The position numbers were made by a program, and so were the translations under genes. Below the pieces are notes generated by a model, which had not been told where the DNA came from, did not search any database, and was given only the letters and a program-made list of their open reading frames with translations. A stretch of DNA of 64,000 bases from Fredinandcohnia humi (lineage in GTDB: Bacteria > Bacillota > Bacilli > Bacillales > Bacillaceae_L), in NCBI RefSeq assembly GCF_001439915.1, contig NZ_LMBW01000002.1:179293-243292 (forward strand), in the 5' to 3' direction. Within the stretch, counting starts at the first letter, position 1. Each line of letters opens with the position of its first letter. Below are positions 46,041 through 54,388 of this stretch, in pieces.

Positions 46041-46439
46041 TCATTCTTCTGCGATTTCCAACTCTTTGTAATAATTCTCTACAATCGGATGAATGTCGGG
46101 GTTTGAATCATAATAGGTATTACCAATTTTATTTAGAGTGAATTTAAATTCTTTATTACCATCAAAAAGTGTAATAGCATATCGCCACCCAACACTTTTT
46201 TCTTGATTGTTTTGCGGAGTAAATTTAATATCTTTAATCAGAGATAGAAATTCATCTATTTGTTCTTGCTTAGTTATATCTTTTGAAGCACCAGTTGAAC
46301 CATCTTGAATGTTGACTTTATCAACATTTTCAATTTTAGCATCCTTAAAAAATAATTCTAATGATTGCGTTTTTCCATTTGTACAAGCGGAGACAAAAAA
46401 CAGACTTACCAACAAAATTAGGAAAAAGGATTTTTTCAT
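46041..46439 (-). CDS. Small lipoprotein, unknown function
   Basis: A 132-residue lipoprotein (lipobox VSAC, Cys19) with ATG 46439 after GAGGTGG. The mature part (KIENVDKVNIQDGSTGASKD, ITKQEQIDEFLSLIKDIKFT, GWRYAITLFDGNKEFKFTLN) has the look of the small extracytoplasmic lipoprotein domains common in Bacillus that regulate or accompany membrane proteins. No named family was recognised. It lies 30 bp downstream of a small membrane protein gene on the same strand, and the two probably form an operon. Confidence 0.72.
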   Translation of the reverse strand: MKKSFFLILLVSLFFVSACTNGKTQSLELFFKDAKIENVDKVNIQDGSTGASKDITKQEQIDEFLSLIKDIKFTPQNNQEKSVGWRYAITLFDGNKEFKFTLNKIGNTYYDSNPDIHPIVENYYKELEIAEE

Positions 46440-46469
46440 TTTACCACCTCAAAATTATACTTTACCTAA

Positions 46470-46652
46470 CTAACTTTTATGTTCCTTGTCCAATAACCTT
46501 ATTATTGCTTCGTTTTGTTCTTTTAATTGTTCCAATAGCTCTATCTGTCTCTTGGATTTTTTGTAAGAACTTCTAAGTAAATCATAAATAAAGCCCAATG
46601 CGACGAATAGCAAAATCGCATAAAACAACATCAGCATCATTCCCTTCATCAT
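46470..46652 (-). CDS. Small single-span membrane protein with coiled-coil tail
   Basis: About 52-60 residues: one membrane segment (LMLFYAILLFVALGFIYDLL) then a charged heptad-like helix (KSKRQIELLEQLKEQNEAII). The start is one of several closely spaced ATGs; the third (M8) has AAGGGA at proper distance. No family recognised. It is located upstream of a lipoprotein gene on the same strand. Confidence 0.6.
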   Translation of the reverse strand: MMKGMMLMLFYAILLFVALGFIYDLLRSSYKKSKRQIELLEQLKEQNEAIIRLLDKEHKS

Positions 46653-46660
46653 TAATAAAG

Positions 46661-46710
46661 GTGCCTGATCCCAACTACGTTAATACTTTAAAACAGCAGG
46701 GGTCGGGCAT
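46661..46710. repeat. Dispersed hairpin copy GTGCCTGATCCC / GGGGTCGGGCAT
   Basis: Inverted repeat of the GCCTGA family, overlapping the end of the truncated MazF-like gene. Compare 50828-50877 and 51452-51501. Confidence 0.55.
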
Positions 46711-46825
46711 ACTGTCCTATGACATTGTCATTACTTACGATTACGACAGGTCTTCTTTTTCCATTTAACTCTATTGTCCAAACCTCTCCGCGTTTGCCTG
46801 TCTTATTTATCTTCTTTGCCCCCAA
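46688..46825 (-). pseudogene. Truncated MazF/PemK-type toxin
   Basis: The frame reads KRGEVWTIELNGKRRPVVIV, the N-terminal signature of MazF/PemK ribonucleases (basic patch and RPVVIVSND), then diverges into QYARPLLF and stops after 45 codons; the family length is near 110. The end of homology coincides with the hairpin repeat at 46661-46710, suggesting that the insertion or deletion there cut the gene. TTG 46825 is the likely start, overlapping the antitoxin gene. Confidence 0.75.
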
Positions 46826-46964
46826 AAATTTCTTCGTTTTCTTTTAAAATCTGATCCTTTGGGGGTCTACTATCAAAATAATTATCAAATAACAAATTAA
46901 GTAATTTTATTCGTTCCCCGTTATCCATTTCTTGTATTGCCTTCATTACCTCGTCAGCAGTCAT
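46803..46964 (-). CDS. Antitoxin-like small protein upstream of MazF remnant
   Basis: A 53-residue acidic helix-rich protein (MTADEVMKAIQEMDNGERIK, then LLFDNYFDSRPPKDQ, KENEEIFGG) with GAGGTGG six bases before ATG 46964. Its 3' end overlaps the toxin start by about 20 bases, the usual antitoxin-first order. The sequence resembles short antitoxins of the HigA/AbrB-less type and has no clear DNA-binding domain. With the toxin truncated it may now be a solitary antitoxin. Confidence 0.65.
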   Translation of the reverse strand: MTADEVMKAIQEMDNGERIKLLNLLFDNYFDSRPPKDQILKENEEIFGGKEDK

Positions 46965-47121
46965 TTATAACCACCTCATTTTAAAAAGATTTATTTTAAT
47001 CAATTATACAATAGAAATGAATTTTCAATAAAAAAAATCGTGGAAATTTGTTATGTATTTTTGGCTCCCAAAACTTTACCGTCAACTTAATGGTGCCAGA
47101 GCCCCACCGCAATATACGCTT

Positions 47122-48033
47122 TTAAATCACAGTTTCCCCTAATTGTAAGACCTTTAAATGCTCCTTCGGCAGTTGCCGTTTTTCCCATTCTTGTAGTAAG
47201 CGCTCTAAGGCTTCGGGTCCTGTGTCGTCTGCCAATCGGTAGGCTCCATAATGCATGGGAACAAATTGTTTTGCTTTTAATTCGATAAAAGCCTTCACAC
47301 TGTCTTCAGGTGAAATATGCGAATCTGCCATAAACCACTCCGGTTCATACGCACCAATTGGCATAAACACGGTATCAATCGAATATCGTTCTGCTATTTC
47401 CTTAAATCCTGGGAAATAGCCTGTATCCCCAACAAAATAAAACGTTTCGCCGGCAGTTTGAAAAATCCACCCTCCCCAATGGGAAGTATTCATATCGTTC
47501 AGCGTTCGTCTTGTCCAGTGCTGAGCAGGGACAAACTGAATTTGCACGCCTTTGTATTCAGCCGATTCCCACCAATTCATTTCGATTACCTTTTGATACC
47601 CTTTTTTTATAAAAAGTGACTTCAACCCAATGGGAACAAAATAGTGAGGGTTTCCTTTCAGTTTTTTCAACGTTGGAAAATCAAGATGATCGTAATGTCC
47701 ATGAGATATCACCACAACATCAATTTCCGGCAGTTCTCCCAATGGAATTCCTGGTTCGGTTAATCGTTTCTGAAAACCCATTCGCTTTGCCCATACCGGA
47801 TCGGTAAGAATATTAAGCCCATTAAGTTGAAGCAAAAAGGTAGAATGTCCAATCCACGTGTAGGATGTTCGACATCTGTTATCTCTAAGTTCTTCAATCA
47901 TTTTGTAGTGACATTGTGGTATATTTTTCGTTAAATCCTTCACTTTGCTTCGTCTTTCTTTTTGCCACTTTCGCATATCTTGAAATGATTTTTTGTTCGT
48001 TACATCATTTAAATTGCTATATCTTGTTTTCAC
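47122..48033 (-). CDS. Metallo-beta-lactamase fold hydrolase (NAPE-PLD/UlaG-like)
   Basis: A 303-residue MBL-fold protein with the metal motif His111-Gly-His113-Tyr-Asp115-His116 in VVISHGHYDHLDFPTL, GHSTFLLQLNGLNILTDPVW upstream, FYFVGDTGYFPGF (third His/Asp region) and PMHYGAYRL at the end. The layout is that of NAPE-phospholipase D and UlaG-like lactonases, which cleave phosphodiesters or lactones. The bacterial substrate is unknown. GTG 48033 follows AAGGTGAG. It is monocistronic. Confidence 0.9.
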   Translation of the reverse strand: MKTRYSNLNDVTNKKSFQDMRKWQKERRSKVKDLTKNIPQCHYKMIEELRDNRCRTSYTWIGHSTFLLQLNGLNILTDPVWAKRMGFQKRLTEPGIPLGELPEIDVVVISHGHYDHLDFPTLKKLKGNPHYFVPIGLKSLFIKKGYQKVIEMNWWESAEYKGVQIQFVPAQHWTRRTLNDMNTSHWGGWIFQTAGETFYFVGDTGYFPGFKEIAERYSIDTVFMPIGAYEPEWFMADSHISPEDSVKAFIELKAKQFVPMHYGAYRLADDTGPEALERLLQEWEKRQLPKEHLKVLQLGETVI

Positions 48034-48317
48034 AATCTCACCTTTTAAATAGCTTTTTTATTCATCTTAACAAAGCTTTGTCCTGTTATCCATTTCAGCG
48101 TACTATTTTTGTCCTACAAATTGAACAAAATTTTTAAAACATTAGAAGGTTTTTCACACTCGAAGAAGCAGGAATTTGGCTTTACCGGATCAGCAGCAAA
48201 GTCCTAACGGTTACATCTAGGAATAATGTACTAATTTCACTCGAAATTCGTTTTCAAAGGTCTGTAAAACAGTTGGAAGTTGTATGAATGCATAAAAAAA
48301 TATTGGAGGGACTAAAC

Positions 48318-48785
48318 ATGAATGAAACATTAAGAAACTCGGTTAAAACGATGGTAAAGGAAACATTCGAAGGACCCCCAGTTCCTGTAAAAGGAAGTTG
48401 GTTCACAAATTCTGAACCGAATTCTGGAATTTTCGGTGTACTAGAGGGAATGTCTTGCGACCTAGCCTCAATGTCAATTCATGGAACAACATTGGCTGCA
48501 CATACTGATCACGTCCGCTATCACATGTGGGGAACCAATAAAATCTTAGAAGAAGGGAAACAACCGGAAATGAATTGGGGACAGAGTTGGGATATTCTTT
48601 CAGTAGATGAACAGCAATGGAACCGCATTCAGGTAGGCTTGCGGAATGAATACTTATCACTTTTGGAATCGATTGACGCTATTGAATGGAATGAACTACT
48701 AGCCAATGAAGTGTTATCCTCTTTGTCTCATTCAGCGTATCACCTTGGATCCTTTCGCCAAATGTTAAAAGTGGTCAAGGTGTAG
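48318..48785 (+). CDS. DinB family protein
   Basis: A 155-residue DinB/YfiT-type four-helix-bundle protein. The metal-binding histidines are in AAHTDHVRYH (about 61-70) and SHSAYHLGSFRQML near the C-terminus. Members act as metal-dependent thiol transferases (bacillithiol, mycothiol) or have no known role. ATG 48318 has GGAGGG eight bases upstream; an in-frame ATG at 48288 lies before that site. It ends in a strong terminator (48843). Confidence 0.88.
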   Translation: MNETLRNSVKTMVKETFEGPPVPVKGSWFTNSEPNSGIFGVLEGMSCDLASMSIHGTTLAAHTDHVRYHMWGTNKILEEGKQPEMNWGQSWDILSVDEQQWNRIQVGLRNEYLSLLESIDAIEWNELLANEVLSSLSHSAYHLGSFRQMLKVVKV

Positions 48786-48842
48786 CTTTGACATAAAATC
48801 GATCAATCCGTCTCTAACCCCTACATTTTAAGGCAATAAAAA

Positions 48843-48879
48843 GAGTCCATTTTGAAAAGAATTTTAACAAAATGGACTC
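48843..48879 (+). terminator. DinB gene terminator
   Basis: Perfect 12-base stem GAGTCCATTTTG / CAAAATGGACTC, then CTT. About 55 bp after the DinB stop. Confidence 0.85.
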
Positions 48880-49036
48880 CTTACTAAAGATTTATGTTTC
48901 AGTTTAAATAGCTCTTAAATGAAAAATACGCGCTTAACCCTGTTGAGGGATAGCAACCTATAATGGAATAAGTATATGCATAATTTCACTAGTGGGGAAC
49001 AGTCCTTTAGTACTTCAAATCCTTCAGGATAGATCC

Positions 49037-49897
49037 TTATCGACACTTCTTTGAATCTGACATTTTGTTTTTGATTAAGTTATGGAGTTCTTCTGTAGTT
49101 TTCCTTTGCTCCGTTGAACCATGCCTAGACTGCCTCTTTGTAATTTCCTTGTATGAAATCTGATCAGTATTACCCCATTTCTTCCAGGGTACTTTATCGT
49201 ATTTATGGTGCTGGTAATACTTCCACGGATAGATACTCCCCGGTGCATAATTATACGTGCCCATGTTAACTGGATCGTTTACCATCTGACCCATCTCAGC
49301 ATGATAGACAACTTCAAAGCGACCATTTGATGATATTAACTTCACATTATAAGCAGCGTCATATTCGCTTACTTCATACCGGTGATATCTAGCACTGAAT
49401 AGCTGCCATTTGCCACATGCCACTAGTTCAATCATTTCTTCTAATTGTTCAGGCGCTCCTCCATATCGATTCAGTTCATTGCGAAAATAATGAATCTCTT
49501 CCGTGATATAAGAGAGTTGCTTGACATGTTGATCAAATGTCTCAAAAAACAGATCAAATTGCTTATGCCCATTCAGAAGCTCTTGATTTTCCTCTAAATC
49601 ATCCATCATAAGCGTTAGGATTGCGTGTGATGCAATTGCTTTAGATGTGTCAAATATATACCATTTTCGATGCTCAGAGCGAATTTGATCATACTGGTCT
49701 AAGAGTTCAGAAAAGTATGCCTCTGATAAAAAATTGGCCTTGATCGCTACAGGCACAATCGGGTATACAAGGTTTTTCCCTTGTCGATGGTACCAGTATA
49801 TCGACACTAAAAACAGGGAAAGAAGAATGATAAGAACCTTTTTGCGGGACCGTCTTCTGATTACTATCCTAATTTTTTGCCCCTCCTCTCCTCCCAA
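49037..49897 (-). CDS. Single-span membrane protein with large soluble domain, unknown
   Basis: A protein of about 286 residues with a basic N-terminus (KIRIVIRRRSRKK), one membrane segment (VLIILLSLFLVSIYWY, about 20-36) and a soluble domain of about 240 residues. The middle is helical (FSELLDQYDQIRSEHRKW, HFRNEL-like), then VYHAEMGQMVNDPVNMGTYN and YAPGSIYPWKYYQHH. This last part is recognisable in Bacillus proteins encoded near YeeF-type genes, but I cannot name a family. The start is unclear: TTG 49897 precedes GGGAGGAGAGGGG, after which the first in-frame codon of any kind is ATT, so an ATT start or a sequence error is possible. Confidence 0.6.
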   Translation of the reverse strand: MGGEEGQKIRIVIRRRSRKKVLIILLSLFLVSIYWYHRQGKNLVYPIVPVAIKANFLSEAYFSELLDQYDQIRSEHRKWYIFDTSKAIASHAILTLMMDDLEENQELLNGHKQFDLFFETFDQHVKQLSYITEEIHYFRNELNRYGGAPEQLEEMIELVACGKWQLFSARYHRYEVSEYDAAYNVKLISSNGRFEVVYHAEMGQMVNDPVNMGTYNYAPGSIYPWKYYQHHKYDKVPWKKWGNTDQISYKEITKRQSRHGSTEQRKTTEELHNLIKNKMSDSKKCR

Positions 49898-50044
49898 TTT
49901 CTATCATTCCTTGTCAACCTTTTTCTGTATTTCCTGCCCTACACTTTGATTTTTTTCACTTTTTTTAAGGACAACCACAAACAAAACGATTAGTGTATTA
50001 ATTGATTTACAAGTATTCTTAGGTCCTCCCGTCTAGTTCTATAG

Positions 50045-50392
50045 TTAGAAAAAGTCTTTTTTGTATCGAACAGCTAGATAGATTCCTGAAGCGAGGAATG
50101 CAAGGGAATATTTAAATAAGAAGAAAATTTGCCACATAAATTCTTTAGGGAAAATTATGTCGCATAAAATTACTACCCATAGAGTAATGAGGGCACTTTT
50201 TAAAGATATTTGCGTTGTTCTTTCGTCAGCTTTACCAATTTTTTTGTGAAATACGTATGTTAAAATCCCTCCGACAAAAAGTAATACAAAACCGCTAACA
50301 ATGAGAATATTCCAATTTTCCTGAGAATGTTCAGCCCAAGACTTTAAAGGGCTAAAAATTGCGTTAGAAATATCTGAGATATTAATTGCCAT
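50045..50392 (-). CDS. DUF2178/DUF3796-like small membrane protein
   Basis: A 115-residue protein with four membrane segments: about 27-46, 58-78, 80-92 and 93-110. The conserved cytoplasmic KADERTTQISLKSA between the first two is the DERT motif of the DUF2178-type family. Members are nearly always encoded with an XRE regulator, as here: the regulator's stop overlaps this start by 11 bp. ATG 50392 is chosen on the basis of AAGGAAGTGG upstream. Function unknown; the pair may be a small membrane-signal module. Confidence 0.8.
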   Translation of the reverse strand: MAINISDISNAIFSPLKSWAEHSQENWNILIVSGFVLLFVGGILTYVFHKKIGKADERTTQISLKSALITLWVVILCDIIFPKEFMWQIFFLFKYSLAFLASGIYLAVRYKKDFF

Positions 50393-50621
50393 TTTGACCA
50401 CTTCCTTTCTCATAAGTAAAAATGTCATTTACATCAACATTAAAAAATGCGGCAATTCGAAAAGCCAACATTAGTGTCGGAACATAATTTCCTTTTTCCA
50501 TTACGAAGATGGTTTGTTTGGAAACCCCGACTTTCTCTGCTAATTCTTGTTGTGACATTCTGGCAAGTACACGAAATTCATAAACCTTATTTGATATCGA
50601 GTCACCAAAATCTTTCTTCAT
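50382..50621 (-). CDS. XRE-family HTH regulator
   Basis: A 79-residue Cro/CI-type regulator: VYEFRVLARMSQQELAEKVG (helices 1-2), VSKQTIFVMEKGNYVPTLML (recognition helix) and AFRIAAFFNVDVNDIF. This YozG/YgzD-like size has no further domain. ATG 50621 follows AGAGGTGG; an in-frame ATG 21 bp earlier lacks a site. It overlaps the DUF2178-like gene downstream. An imperfect palindrome GAACC-TGACGTCG-GGTTC (50744-50763) lies about 125 bp upstream and could be its operator. Confidence 0.9.
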   Translation of the reverse strand: MKKDFGDSISNKVYEFRVLARMSQQELAEKVGVSKQTIFVMEKGNYVPTLMLAFRIAAFFNVDVNDIFTYEKGSGQNGN

Positions 50622-50985
50622 GACTACCACCTCTTGAATCAAATTGTAAACTAAATTTCTATAAAAGTAAAGTATACTTATACAAAATAATCAAATAAAT
50701 TTACTTTTACATAGATTACTTTAATTTAACAAGAGCCAGAATTCAGAAAGAACCTGACGTCGGGTTCACGTATCGATCTAGTGTAATTTAGGTTTTTGGT
50801 GGTGCATTTTATGACATTCGAACAAAGGTGCCTGACCCACCGCGATGTAAAGCTTTAATACACTAGGGATCAGGCGCTTAGTCTTGGTAAAAATAAATTT
50901 ATCATACTAATTCAAATCCTACGTTTTTCACATTCCTAAATTCAAAACTATCATATATACTATTTTTTGAGAGGGAGGTGATAAA
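50622..50985. other. 364-bp divergent intergenic region
   Basis: No gene. It holds the imperfect palindrome at 50744-50763 and one dispersed hairpin copy at 50828-50877. Confidence 0.5.
50828..50877. repeat. Dispersed hairpin copy GTGCCTGACCC / GGGATCAGGCGC
   Basis: Inverted repeat with an inner TGTAAAGCTTTAATACA palindrome in its loop. It resembles 46661-46710 and 51452-51501 and lies upstream of the coiled-coil gene. Confidence 0.65.
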
Positions 50986-51267
50986 ATGGAACAAGAAACA
51001 ATACTAAAAGAAATATTGCAAGCATTTAAAATATATTCTGAGAAAATTGATAATAAGTTGGATATGATGAAGAATGATGTGGAATCCAAGATGGATACTA
51101 TGAAGATGGGGCTGGAATCCAAGATGGACTCTATGAAGATGGAGTTGGAATCCAAAATGGACCGTATGGAGATGAAAATGGATTCAGGTTTTGCCCGTGT
51201 GGAAGAGCGACTAGATAGATTGGAAAAGAAGCAGGACGGAATGCGTGTTGAGATAACAGAAAACTAA
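50986..51267 (+). CDS. Coiled-coil protein with four 11-residue repeats
   Basis: A 93-residue charged helix with GGGAGGTG before ATG 50986. Residues 25-68 consist of four tandem 11-residue repeats of the pattern (L/M)D-x-M-K/E-x-x-(V/L/M)-(E/D)-S-K/G, for example MDTMKMGLESK and MDSMKMELESK; the coding DNA (51058-51189) repeats with a 33-bp period. It then ends in RVEERLDRLEKKQDGMRVEI. Eleven-residue (hendecad) repeats form right-handed or mixed coiled coils. Related sequences occur as phage-tail-like or trimeric helper proteins, but there is no function to assign. It is bracketed by two hairpin repeats. Confidence 0.75.
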   Translation: MEQETILKEILQAFKIYSEKIDNKLDMMKNDVESKMDTMKMGLESKMDSMKMELESKMDRMEMKMDSGFARVEERLDRLEKKQDGMRVEITEN

Positions 51268-51601
51268 GAAACAATAGACTTTATTTTAAATAAAACTGCT
51301 CAGCAAGAGAGAAAACTTCAGCAACCCATTAATCGGCAACTATAATATCCTCACAATTTGCTATTTCCTCAATATATTGAACCCAACCCTATAGATTCCG
51401 TCACTGTGAACGCCAGAAGAATGTCAAGATCTGTAAAAAAATTGAGTAATTGGGCCTGACCCATGGTGTGGCAACGCTTTAGCGCACTGGAGGTCAGGCC
51501 CTTTTATCCTAGTAATTTAGAAAGCCTTTAAAATGCCCGTATAAGCATCGTCATACTAATAGGATAAGAAGCAAAATTAACCCACAACTACGTTGACTTA
51601 A
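51268..51601. other. 334-bp intergenic region with hairpin copy
   Basis: The hairpin at 51452-51501 is the only clear structure. A short minus-strand frame near 51340-51400 (GWVQYIEEIANCEDII) looks protein-like but has no start. Confidence 0.4.
51452..51501. repeat. Dispersed hairpin copy GGGCCTGACC / GGTCAGGCCC
   Basis: Perfect 10-base arms followed by CTTTTA. Its loop contains a smaller ACGCTTTAGCG hairpin. It lies at the end of the amino-acid ABC operon (minus strand), so it may serve as terminator there. Confidence 0.75.
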
Positions 51602-52345
51602 TTATAAAACCCTACTTAGAAACTCCCTAGTACGTTCTTCCTTTGGATTTTGAAATATCTCATTTGGATGTCCAACTTCTACAATTTTCCCATCATTCAT
51701 GTAGTGCACCCAATCAGCTACCTCTCTTGCAAATCCCATTTCATGGGTTACAATAACCATTGTCATTCCTTCATCTGCCAGTTGTTTCATGGTTTCAAGT
51801 ACTTCTCCAACGAGCTCCGGATCTAGTGCTGAAGTTGGCTCATCAAATAGCATAATATCAGGTTTCATCGCAAGTGACCTTGCTATGGCTACCCTTTGCT
51901 TTTGTCCACCTGACAAATTATTAGGGTATACATGGGCTTTTTCTTCTAATCCAACCTTCTTTAACAATAAAAGGGCCTCCTCTTTCGCAACTTCTGGATT
52001 AACCTTTTTGACGATAATCGGTGCTTCTATAATATTATCAAGAACTGTTTTATGAGGGAATAAGTTAAAGTGCTGAAATACCATTCCAACCTTTTGTCTG
52101 ATTTCACTAAGTTTGTCTTTTTTGGGATTAATCGTTTTGCCACCAATCCTAATTTCTCCACTATCCATCGTTTCTAAAAAGTTTATACATCTTATTAACG
52201 TGCTTTTTCCTGATCCACTTGCTCCGATTAAAACAATTACCTCACTTTTTTTGATTGTGAGGGAAATATTCTTTAATACATGCAAATTTCCAAAGCTTTT
52301 GTTCAAATGGTTTATAGCTATCATTTCGGTCGCTTCTTCTTGCAA
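51602..52345 (-). CDS. Polar amino-acid ABC transporter ATP-binding protein
   Basis: A 247-residue ATPase of the GlnQ/ArtP type that drives amino-acid uptake: Walker [11 protein letters not shown]-loop [16 protein letters not shown], signature [17 protein letters not shown], Walker [17 protein letters not shown] and the H-loop [15 protein letters not shown] 52345, six bases after GGGAGGGG, is the start; the first domain residue is Met8. Last gene of a three-gene operon (binding protein, permease, ATPase) with 15 bp to the permease stop. Confidence 0.94.
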   Translation of the reverse strand: MQEEATEMIAINHLNKSFGNLHVLKNISLTIKKSEVIVLIGASGSGKSTLIRCINFLETMDSGEIRIGGKTINPKKDKLSEIRQKVGMVFQHFNLFPHKTVLDNIIEAPIIVKKVNPEVAKEEALLLLKKVGLEEKAHVYPNNLSGGQKQRVAIARSLAMKPDIMLFDEPTSALDPELVGEVLETMKQLADEGMTMVIVTHEMGFAREVADWVHYMNDGKIVEVGHPNEIFQNPKEERTREFLSRVL

Positions 52346-52360
52346 ATATATCCCCTCCCA

Positions 52361-53023
52361 TTAATCTCCTTTTGCAAACCGTTTCTCTACGCGATTAAAT
52401 ATAAATGTAAATGCAATAACAATAATTAAATAGTAGATTGCTACAATAATGAAATAAGTTAATTCATCAAATGTTTCAGCAGATAACCGTCTAGCCATCG
52501 CGAATAATTCATCCATTGCAATAAATGCAGCTAATGAAGATTCTTTTAGTGATAATATAAATTGGTTGCCTAATGGAGGAACGGAATGTCGAAATGCCTG
52601 GGGTAAAATGATTCTTCTCATCGTCTGTGCCTTTGACATACCGAGGGAAAGACCCGCTTCCATCTGACCTTTATCAATAGATTGTATGGCCCCTCTAAAA
52701 ATTTCTGCTATATAGGCACCACTATGAATAGCTAAAGCCAGTGTAGCGGACGCAAATTGCCCTAGGTCAACGATTTGATAAAATCCGAAGTATAAAATGA
52801 AAATTTGAACTATCAATGGGGTTCCACGAATTATAGCAATATATAAATCTGCAAGATACTTCCCACCTGGTACTGAAGATAGCTTTAATAAAGCGAAGAA
52901 TAGCCCAATAATCGTTCCAACTATGATTGAGGCAAGAGTAAGCTCAAGCGTTAGGAGCAATGGCTTCATAAAAAAGGGAAAAGTTCGAATAAATTCTTCC
53001 AAAACATGTTGGAATCCCGGCAA
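52361..53023 (-). CDS. Polar amino-acid ABC transporter permease
   Basis: A 220-residue permease with about five membrane segments and the cytoplasmic coupling loop EAGLSLGMSKAQTMRRIILPQAFRHSVPPLGN, followed by KESSLA. It spans the membrane, where a homodimer is expected. TTG 53023 is chosen, eight bases after AGGAGG; the open frame begins with GTG 53032, which overlaps the site. Second gene of the operon, 71 bp after the binding-protein gene. Confidence 0.93.
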   Translation of the reverse strand: MPGFQHVLEEFIRTFPFFMKPLLLTLELTLASIIVGTIIGLFFALLKLSSVPGGKYLADLYIAIIRGTPLIVQIFILYFGFYQIVDLGQFASATLALAIHSGAYIAEIFRGAIQSIDKGQMEAGLSLGMSKAQTMRRIILPQAFRHSVPPLGNQFILSLKESSLAAFIAMDELFAMARRLSAETFDELTYFIIVAIYYLIIVIAFTFIFNRVEKRFAKGD

Positions 53024-53094
53024 TACAAGCACCTCCTTGAAATAAGTAGTTAACCTAACAGACTACTTTGGGTCTATTAGGCATAGTGGTAGGA

Positions 53095-53952
53095 TTATTG
53101 TTTTTTACTAATATCACGACCAAAATATTTTTCACTTAATTCTAAGTAGGTTCCATCTGCCTTAATTTCGGCTAAAGCTTTGTTTATCTTATCTAACAGT
53201 TCAGAGTTGCCTTTTTGAACGGCAATCCCATGCTGTACTTCTGATAACATTGGACCAGCAATTTTAATTTTCATCCCTGTTTGTATTGCAATCTCACCAA
53301 CAGTAATATCAGTAATTGTCACCTCATGCTTCCCTTGTTCCAAGGCCCTTAAAGCTGTTATATCACTGTCATAGGTTGCTATTGAATCTGTATATTCTCT
53401 TGCCATTTTTTCGTGTGTTGTTCCCAATGCAACTGCTACATCTTTCCCTTTTAAGTCATCAAGCGTGTTAATATTATTTTCATCAGGTTGAACAAACAAT
53501 TGTCCTCCCGAAATGTAGTAAGGGTCAGCAAAGTCCACTGCTTGTGCTCTCTCTTCAGTGATAACATGACTGGCAATGGCTGCATCATAGCGTCCTGTCT
53601 GTACTCCAGATATAATGCCAGAGAATGGGGTTGTTGAAGCTTTAGGCTCAAGACCTAATCGCTTAGCAATTTCAAAGCCGATATCAATATCGAATCCAGT
53701 TAATTCCCCATCTTTAAAGTAACTAAATGGTTGATATTCCCCTGATGCAACAAAATGGAATACCCCTTCTTTCTGAAGCATGGATTGTTTTTCCACTGAT
53801 GAATTACCTTCTTCATTATTTGTATTACTTGAACTATTGGTCGCATTTTTCGTATTACTCGAACTATTCGAGCTATTGGACGATTCACTACATGCAGCAA
53901 GCAATAAGCTAAATACAAATAGTACGGACAACACTTTAATCATCTGTCTCAT
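53095..53952 (-). CDS. Amino-acid ABC transporter substrate-binding lipoprotein
   Basis: A 285-residue periplasmic-type binding protein anchored by a lipobox (LLLAAC). A Ser/Asn-rich linker of about 35 residues follows, then the type II fold: FHFVASGEYQPFSYFKDGEL, TGFDIDIGFEIAKRLGLEP, YDAAIASHVITEERAQAVDF and GKDVAVALGTTHE. Residues such as the Asp in TGFDIDI and Arg in TEERAQ contact the amino acid's amino and carboxyl groups; the side-chain preference is not evident. ATG 53952 follows GAGAGG. Preceded by a sigma-54 promoter at 53998-54013. Confidence 0.94.
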   Translation of the reverse strand: MRQMIKVLSVLFVFSLLLAACSESSNSSNSSSNTKNATNSSSNTNNEEGNSSVEKQSMLQKEGVFHFVASGEYQPFSYFKDGELTGFDIDIGFEIAKRLGLEPKASTTPFSGIISGVQTGRYDAAIASHVITEERAQAVDFADPYYISGGQLFVQPDENNINTLDDLKGKDVAVALGTTHEKMAREYTDSIATYDSDITALRALEQGKHEVTITDITVGEIAIQTGMKIKIAGPMLSEVQHGIAVQKGNSELLDKINKALAEIKADGTYLELSEKYFGRDISKKQ

Positions 53953-53997
53953 TTTTCCTCTCCCCCTATTCATCTTTTTTCTACAACACCAATTATT

Positions 53998-54013
53998 GCA
54001 ATTATCATGCCAA
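53998..54013 (-). promoter_or_regulatory. Sigma-54 (-24/-12) promoter of the amino-acid ABC operon
   Basis: On the minus strand TTGGCATGATAATTGC matches the sigma-54 consensus TTGGCACG-N4-TTGC with one base changed. The GG and GC pairs are exactly 12 bases apart. Transcription would begin about base 53986, 35 bp before the binding protein ATG. A gene for a sigma-54 activator starts 375 bp away on the other strand. Confidence 0.85.
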
Positions 54014-54388
54014 GATTATCTGTTATATCTAGAACGAGGTAATGAGTGCTTTTAGATGACTATCCATAGAGGATTTTATTATGTGATGTTTATTTTTTTT
54101 CAGCCTTTTTCAATAGTAAAGGACAAATAATTTGAAATTTATCAAGAATGGGCTATTTTATTTGATCAATTGCCATGGTATTGAATCGATAATAGAAAAA
54201 ATGTGGGGTTTTCCTCTACCATTAAAATAAACCCCTTTTCTCTTTAAATAGTGAGGATAGTTGGTAAAGCCAGTTTGATAGTTGTGATAATCCTAAATTA
54301 TTAAAAAATGTAAACTGAGTCGACAATGGCTCATATACTATGCATATCGATTCAAATAAAAAACAACTGTGAATGGGAGGGATGAGGG
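54014..54388. other. Region between sigma-54 promoter and activator gene
   Basis: No gene. The activator's binding sites should lie here; an imperfect palindrome CAATTGCCATGGTATTG at about 54162-54178 is the only candidate I see. Confidence 0.4.
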
